Of a stretch of DNA of 64,000 nucleotides, positions 59,401 through 64,000 are shown piece after piece. This stretch comes from Promerops cafer (Eukaryota > Chordata > Aves > Passeriformes > Nectariniidae), in assembly GCA_013398275.1 (NCBI GenBank), contig VZSE01009416.1, forward strand, positions 30,582-94,581, written 5' to 3'. Numbering within the stretch: the first letter of the stretch is position 1; each line of letters starts with the position of its first letter. The notes under the pieces were generated by a model that was not told the origin of the DNA, searched no databases, and was given only the letters and a program-made list of their open reading frames with translations. A program made the translations under genes and the position numbers.

Positions 59401-62400
59401 AATCAATAGTTTACTTAAAAACACCAAATATTCTGTTTTCAGACATCCCGGTTTAAAGTGATTCCATTACTTGGGCAGCAAAGTCCTTGGAGTACAGGTA
59501 AGTACAGAAAAGTTTTCCACAGACAATGGCCTTGTTGATTTTTTCTTTCCAGTGCTGGGAGAAACTGGGTAGGTTTAAATACACGCCTCCTAATGAGCAG
59601 TAGCCATGTCCTTAATTACAACTGGTAGACAGTGAGGAGTATTTAAATATGTATTTAAATTCACTTACCATGACATTTCCATTCTGTATCATAATATCCT
59701 TCAGTTAAGTGTTTATGTAAATTGGTAAATATTTAGAACTTTTCAGAGGTTTCAGCAGTATCCTTAAGTTATCTATGAGATGAGTCCAGATTAGTCTTGA
59801 ATTTCCTTTTTCCCACCTGAGATCAAAACCTCCTGGTGAGGATGGTGACACCATTTCCTCTGATTCTTTCAGACACATCTTATACTTCAGCATCCTTCCT
59901 GCTGCAGGCTGTACAGATGAGTGTTCTTGATTAACCATGGACTTGTATCCTCTTTAACTTGTCTTTTATTGTTAAAAGGAAATATCTATTGCCAAAAGAG
60001 GGTGTGGTTTTATATCGTCTTGGAAGAGCAGTGGCTACAGGGATGATGGTTGGGGGAGAAGAAGTTAAAGATGAACGTTGCTGGTGTGTTCCCTGTGTGG
60101 GGGACTGAGAACTGGTGGATCAAATGACAGTAATACTTCCACTGGACAAGACTGTATGCAGTAGTGGTAAAATTAACTCGTGGTTTTAGAATTTACTTTA
60201 GTTGAAAATAAGATATGAAGAATTTATGTATAGGAGCACATGTTCAAGAATTAACTCAGTCATGGACTCGGTTCAGGGCATCTGGCATTATTTACAGCAT
60301 TCACTTTAACCAAGCACAGAATTTCAGGCTTGTAGAATGTTATTTCAAATATTATTTTTAATGACAGTTAAAATTAAGTCTAAACTTTAGGATGAACTCT
60401 GTCAGGAATTGTTGGTGCTCTCTGCTCCTGTCAATGTTGAGCTTTTCTCTTTCTTCCCTTTACCCATTTACAGAAGAACATGGTGGAGTCATTACTGCTC
60501 TAGGATGAGAAATGATTAAGGAAGGAATCCTGTTGTTTTATAGGTACCTGTCAGTGATGCTAGAGAGTATGAACAAAATCAGAGCTCTGTTGTTTTCAGT
60601 GTTACAGTCTCAAGCTTTGTGCTAAGGCCTGGTCTCTACAGGGAATTTTTCCACTCCAATTACACCAACAGGTTAAAGCCAGAAAAAGGTGTGTAGATGC
60701 ATATTGTGCATATGCTGAGATAGCCTATTTTGATTTGGGAAGTGGTTTAACAGTGCCAGATGAAAATCCCTGTATTCCAGTAATAACAGCACCCACACTA
60801 AGTGTCGTAGGGTAGCTGAGGTTAGGATGGAGGGGGAGGGAGTGAGAAGAAAACAGAAAAAGAGCAGGGGATATTTGGTCTTTTCTTTTGGTTTGTGTTT
60901 CTCTTTCTGAAATAAACGAAAAGCTTATATTTCTCATTGCTGTTTAGAAATACATTGGCTACTATTTTGCTCCTTTTAGTTTTGATTTTGGAGAAATAGG
61001 ACAATCTTTAAGAAGCTGCCTTGGTTCTTCTCAGTCTACACATTCAGTTTGAACAGTTTTCCAGCGTTACCCACAATAGACCACTTGAAGGCAAACATTC
61101 AATTAGTAAATCTCACCAGTTCATTCATGGTGAGTCTGAAGTTTGTCATTGATAGAGAAATAATATCACAGAAGCTGTGACTGTAGACATATTTTTAAAC
61201 TGCACTAGGGGAAAATAAATTGCCTGAAGCACAGTAGGATATTTTCTAATTGGAGGTCAGGGAAGTCACTGCAAATTATTACACTGTAATTTCACTGCAA
61301 ATAGTGTACTGCTGAAGATTAACACAAATTATGGGGACAGTTCCCCTTCACAGAGAAGACATCCATATCCAGAGCAGAAACATTAAGCCAAATGTCTAGA
61401 AATATCAGCTGTGTATAACTGGAGAGATTTAGATAACTCACGAAGAGCCACTTCACTGAGTGTACACTTAGACAGCCAAAACTTCACTGCCTCATGCATG
61501 AGTTGTCCTTTTTCCCTTGAAAAAATGGGAATGCTCCCAAGACCTTTATTCCTAGAGAGGTCTGCTCAGTTCAATGGGCTTTACAAGTTACAACAGTGAA
61601 ATCTCGATGGAGAAGGAATGACTTACCATTGTTAGATTACGGGATGTATTTTGTTACATCAGTGTTCTCTTTAAAAACTGAAGCAGAAAAAATAATTTCT
61701 CTACCTACTGTGCTTCATTTATCCTTACTTTTTCTTTTAGTATTGCAGCATCTACATTTTGCTTTTTCATTTAAGTTCTAGTTCCTGGAATTCCAGCATG
61801 ATTTGAGCACTTCAGATTGTATTGCAAGAGAAAGTTAGTTCTGGCATTCCTTTGCAGAGAGCAATTTGAAAATTTGACTCAAATCCATCCTACAGACTCA
61901 GAAACAAAAAGGAAAGTACATATAATGGTATCATTTTTAAATCTGACTTTTAAGCCAGTCTCCTGATTTTTTTTTATTGTTAGAGCTTTGCAGTAATTCA
62001 CTGTCTTTGTCCAACTGCTTTTGACTTTCAGCAGTCCTCTGTAGTTGGCAACACACATTATCTTAAGGCACTATTTGCTATGTGGCATATTGAAAGACAA
62101 CAATGACTTTAATTTATTTATTTTTAGATTCTTTATCCAGTTATGGAACCAGAGTTCTTCACTCTTTTATCAGCCTTGCTTTACGATTACTTTATTTCGT
62201 TTTCCTTATGTGTAAGCTTTTTGTGGTAAGGGTCATATATCTGGATTGACTTACTGGTCTGAGGCTCTTTCCTTTTTTCCCCTCAATTCTGTCTGTGCTA
62301 ACTGGGTATTTGCATTTCAGTCGCCCCCTCAACCTACAGACAGCACTTCATGCCTGACTCATTTCTTGGTGACTTGCAAAACTCTTCTGAGACATGTAAG

Positions 62401-64000
62401 CGTTGATAATTTTTTCCAGGCTTTAGCAATTTAAATGTGGGGAGCTAGCTTAAAATTCAAGTCTAGATCTTTTGCATGGATATACTCTTTTGTTTTCAGG
62501 CAGTTAACAAAAAAAAAAAAAAAAAAAGCAGAAGTCCACAGCCAAACATTGCAACATAGGTTGGACACACATCCAGGGGTGGGAACAAGACAATCCTTTT
62601 TTACAGACTTCTCTAGGGTCTGGTCCTGTTTTTCAATTGGCAAAAAGTGGTTACAAAACATTTTACACTGACAGCAAAACCTCACCACTGCTAAGGACAA
62701 GGTTGGCTTGGGCCTTTTGAAGGTATAGGGTCTCTGCAGGCTCCTGCTGCTGCTGCAAACACAGATGTTTGAAGCAGCCAAAATTGTACACATTTAAATG
62801 AATGATAGCTTCTGCCTATGAGTAAGACTTTTATCCAGTGTAGTAGAGGATCAGACTGCTAAAAAAACCTAAGACCCATATGCAGCTGCTCTCTAGTCAT
62901 TATTGGAACCTTGGATCTTTTTCTCATATATTAAACAAAGAGAGAAAACATTTGGTCATCAAAACTTAGCTTTGAGTGCAGGTTATTAAATGAGAGTTAT
63001 ACCATCCAAAGCAGTCAGATTTTGCTGCTCTAACAGCCAATGATGAACAGATCAAATTTACTTGCCATCACCATTATGTACACAAATGGGTACTGAAAGA
63101 ACCATGTGTTGTTTTCTGAGGGTGGAAATCCAATGGCTTCGTGTCCAGCAGTACAAAATAGCCAGCAGCTCACACAGAAGTCTACTGCTTCTCTGCCTAC
63201 AGCAATGAATCCCATTTAATCATCTTTATTTTACATCCTAGAAATTGATACCAGCTGACTTAACTTGAATTTTAGGAAGGGAAAAAAATCTAGGAAGTGA
63301 CATCCAGAATTTCATCTTCAAAGAGTTTTAGATTCTTTGGCAAAGACAATCTAATAGCTCTTTTTTTCATACTAGAGAGTCTGTTTTTCCTTTTTCTTTT
63401 GAGAAGAAGCTTACATTTACTACTCACAAATCCTTCTCAATCTTTACTAAATATATATATTATATATAGAAGACAGTTGTTTTTGAAAAGGTAAGCTGAC
63501 AGGGGAAATAATACAGATGAAAGTTCTGTATGTTATGGATTCTGAGATGGCATTATTTATTTTTCACCTAAGTGAAAATTTGAACAGAACTTGACTACTT
63601 CTGTACCTCTCTGTGTAGTCGCTTTGTCAAAGTGTTCCAAGAGCAATAACTGGCATTGCCTAAAACCTGAGGAATGTTCTCTCAAATTTCCCTCTTTCCC
63701 AGGAATCAGAAGAACTGGAAAGAGTGGACACAGATAATCAGTTAGTGTCCATAAAAAATGTGGCAAATACATTCCAAAGACAGAGCAGGCTTAAAAGTGA
63801 TAGCTGTGATTTTGAAACATCTGAAAACTGAGAACAAGAGAACCAGGTAACAATTATTAAACTTTCTGATTCCCAAAGTTCTATCTGTATTATAAATGTA
63901 TTGCAAAATATATATATATTTATGCAGAACACTGAATGCTTCGTGCTTTTCCAACTCAGGAAAAAGTTCAAATTTCTTTCCAGTTCTTGCCCCCTCCCCC
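53421..64000. other. 5' flank of EMILIN2, no gene recognised
   Basis: About 10.6 kb of mostly AT-rich sequence upstream of EMILIN2. No exon, RNA gene or transposon family is recognised. It contains a 19-base A run at 62509-62527 and short AT microsatellites near 63450-63470 and 63907-63920. The longest open frame is 143 codons (57194-57625, plus) and lacks recognisable domains. In human the next gene on this side is SMCHD1, several tens of kb away, so an empty stretch is plausible. Confidence 0.55.

Overview
The window is vertebrate nuclear DNA, almost certainly from a bird. It holds two multi-exon genes with canonical GT/AG introns, several CR1 LINE fragments, which are the typical avian retrotransposon, and an ERV-type LTR whose sequence I associate with avian, particularly passerine, genomes. 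I see no Alu-like SINEs, no bacterial-type operons, no CRISPR arrays and no tRNA or rRNA genes. The species cannot be fixed from sequence alone.

Layout. From 1 to about 13.6 kb, the plus strand carries the 3' half of LPIN2 (lipin-2): 12 coding exons between 192 and 9633, then a 3'UTR of about 4 kb. The 5' half of the gene lies left of the window. From 13.6 to 21.4 kb is an intergenic spacer with CR1 fragments, a solo-LTR-like element and a small local duplication containing one ambiguous base. From 21.4 to about 52.8 kb, the minus strand carries EMILIN2: seven coding exons, interpreted as exons 2 to 8. These encode the EMI domain, a large coiled-coil exon, a proline-rich segment and the C-terminal C1q domain. 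From about 52.2 to 53.4 kb is a CpG-rich, GC-rich block. It contains a 15-bp minisatellite that runs straight into a 9-base N gap. The EMILIN2 start-codon and signal-peptide exon could not be found and may be lost there. From 53.4 to 64 kb I recognise no gene; this would be the 5' flank of EMILIN2.

The two genes converge tail to tail, as LPIN2 and EMILIN2 do in the human 18p11 region, which supports both identifications. They are not functionally linked. LPIN2 makes an intracellular Mg2+-dependent phosphatidate phosphatase, and EMILIN2 makes a secreted extracellular-matrix glycoprotein.

I found no convincing undescribed system. The best leads are two possible unannotated LPIN2 splice variants, the run of phase-symmetric exons in EMILIN2, and the unresolved EMILIN2 first exon beside the minisatellite and gap. 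Exon boundaries were set by eye from splice sites, frame continuity and remembered family sequence.
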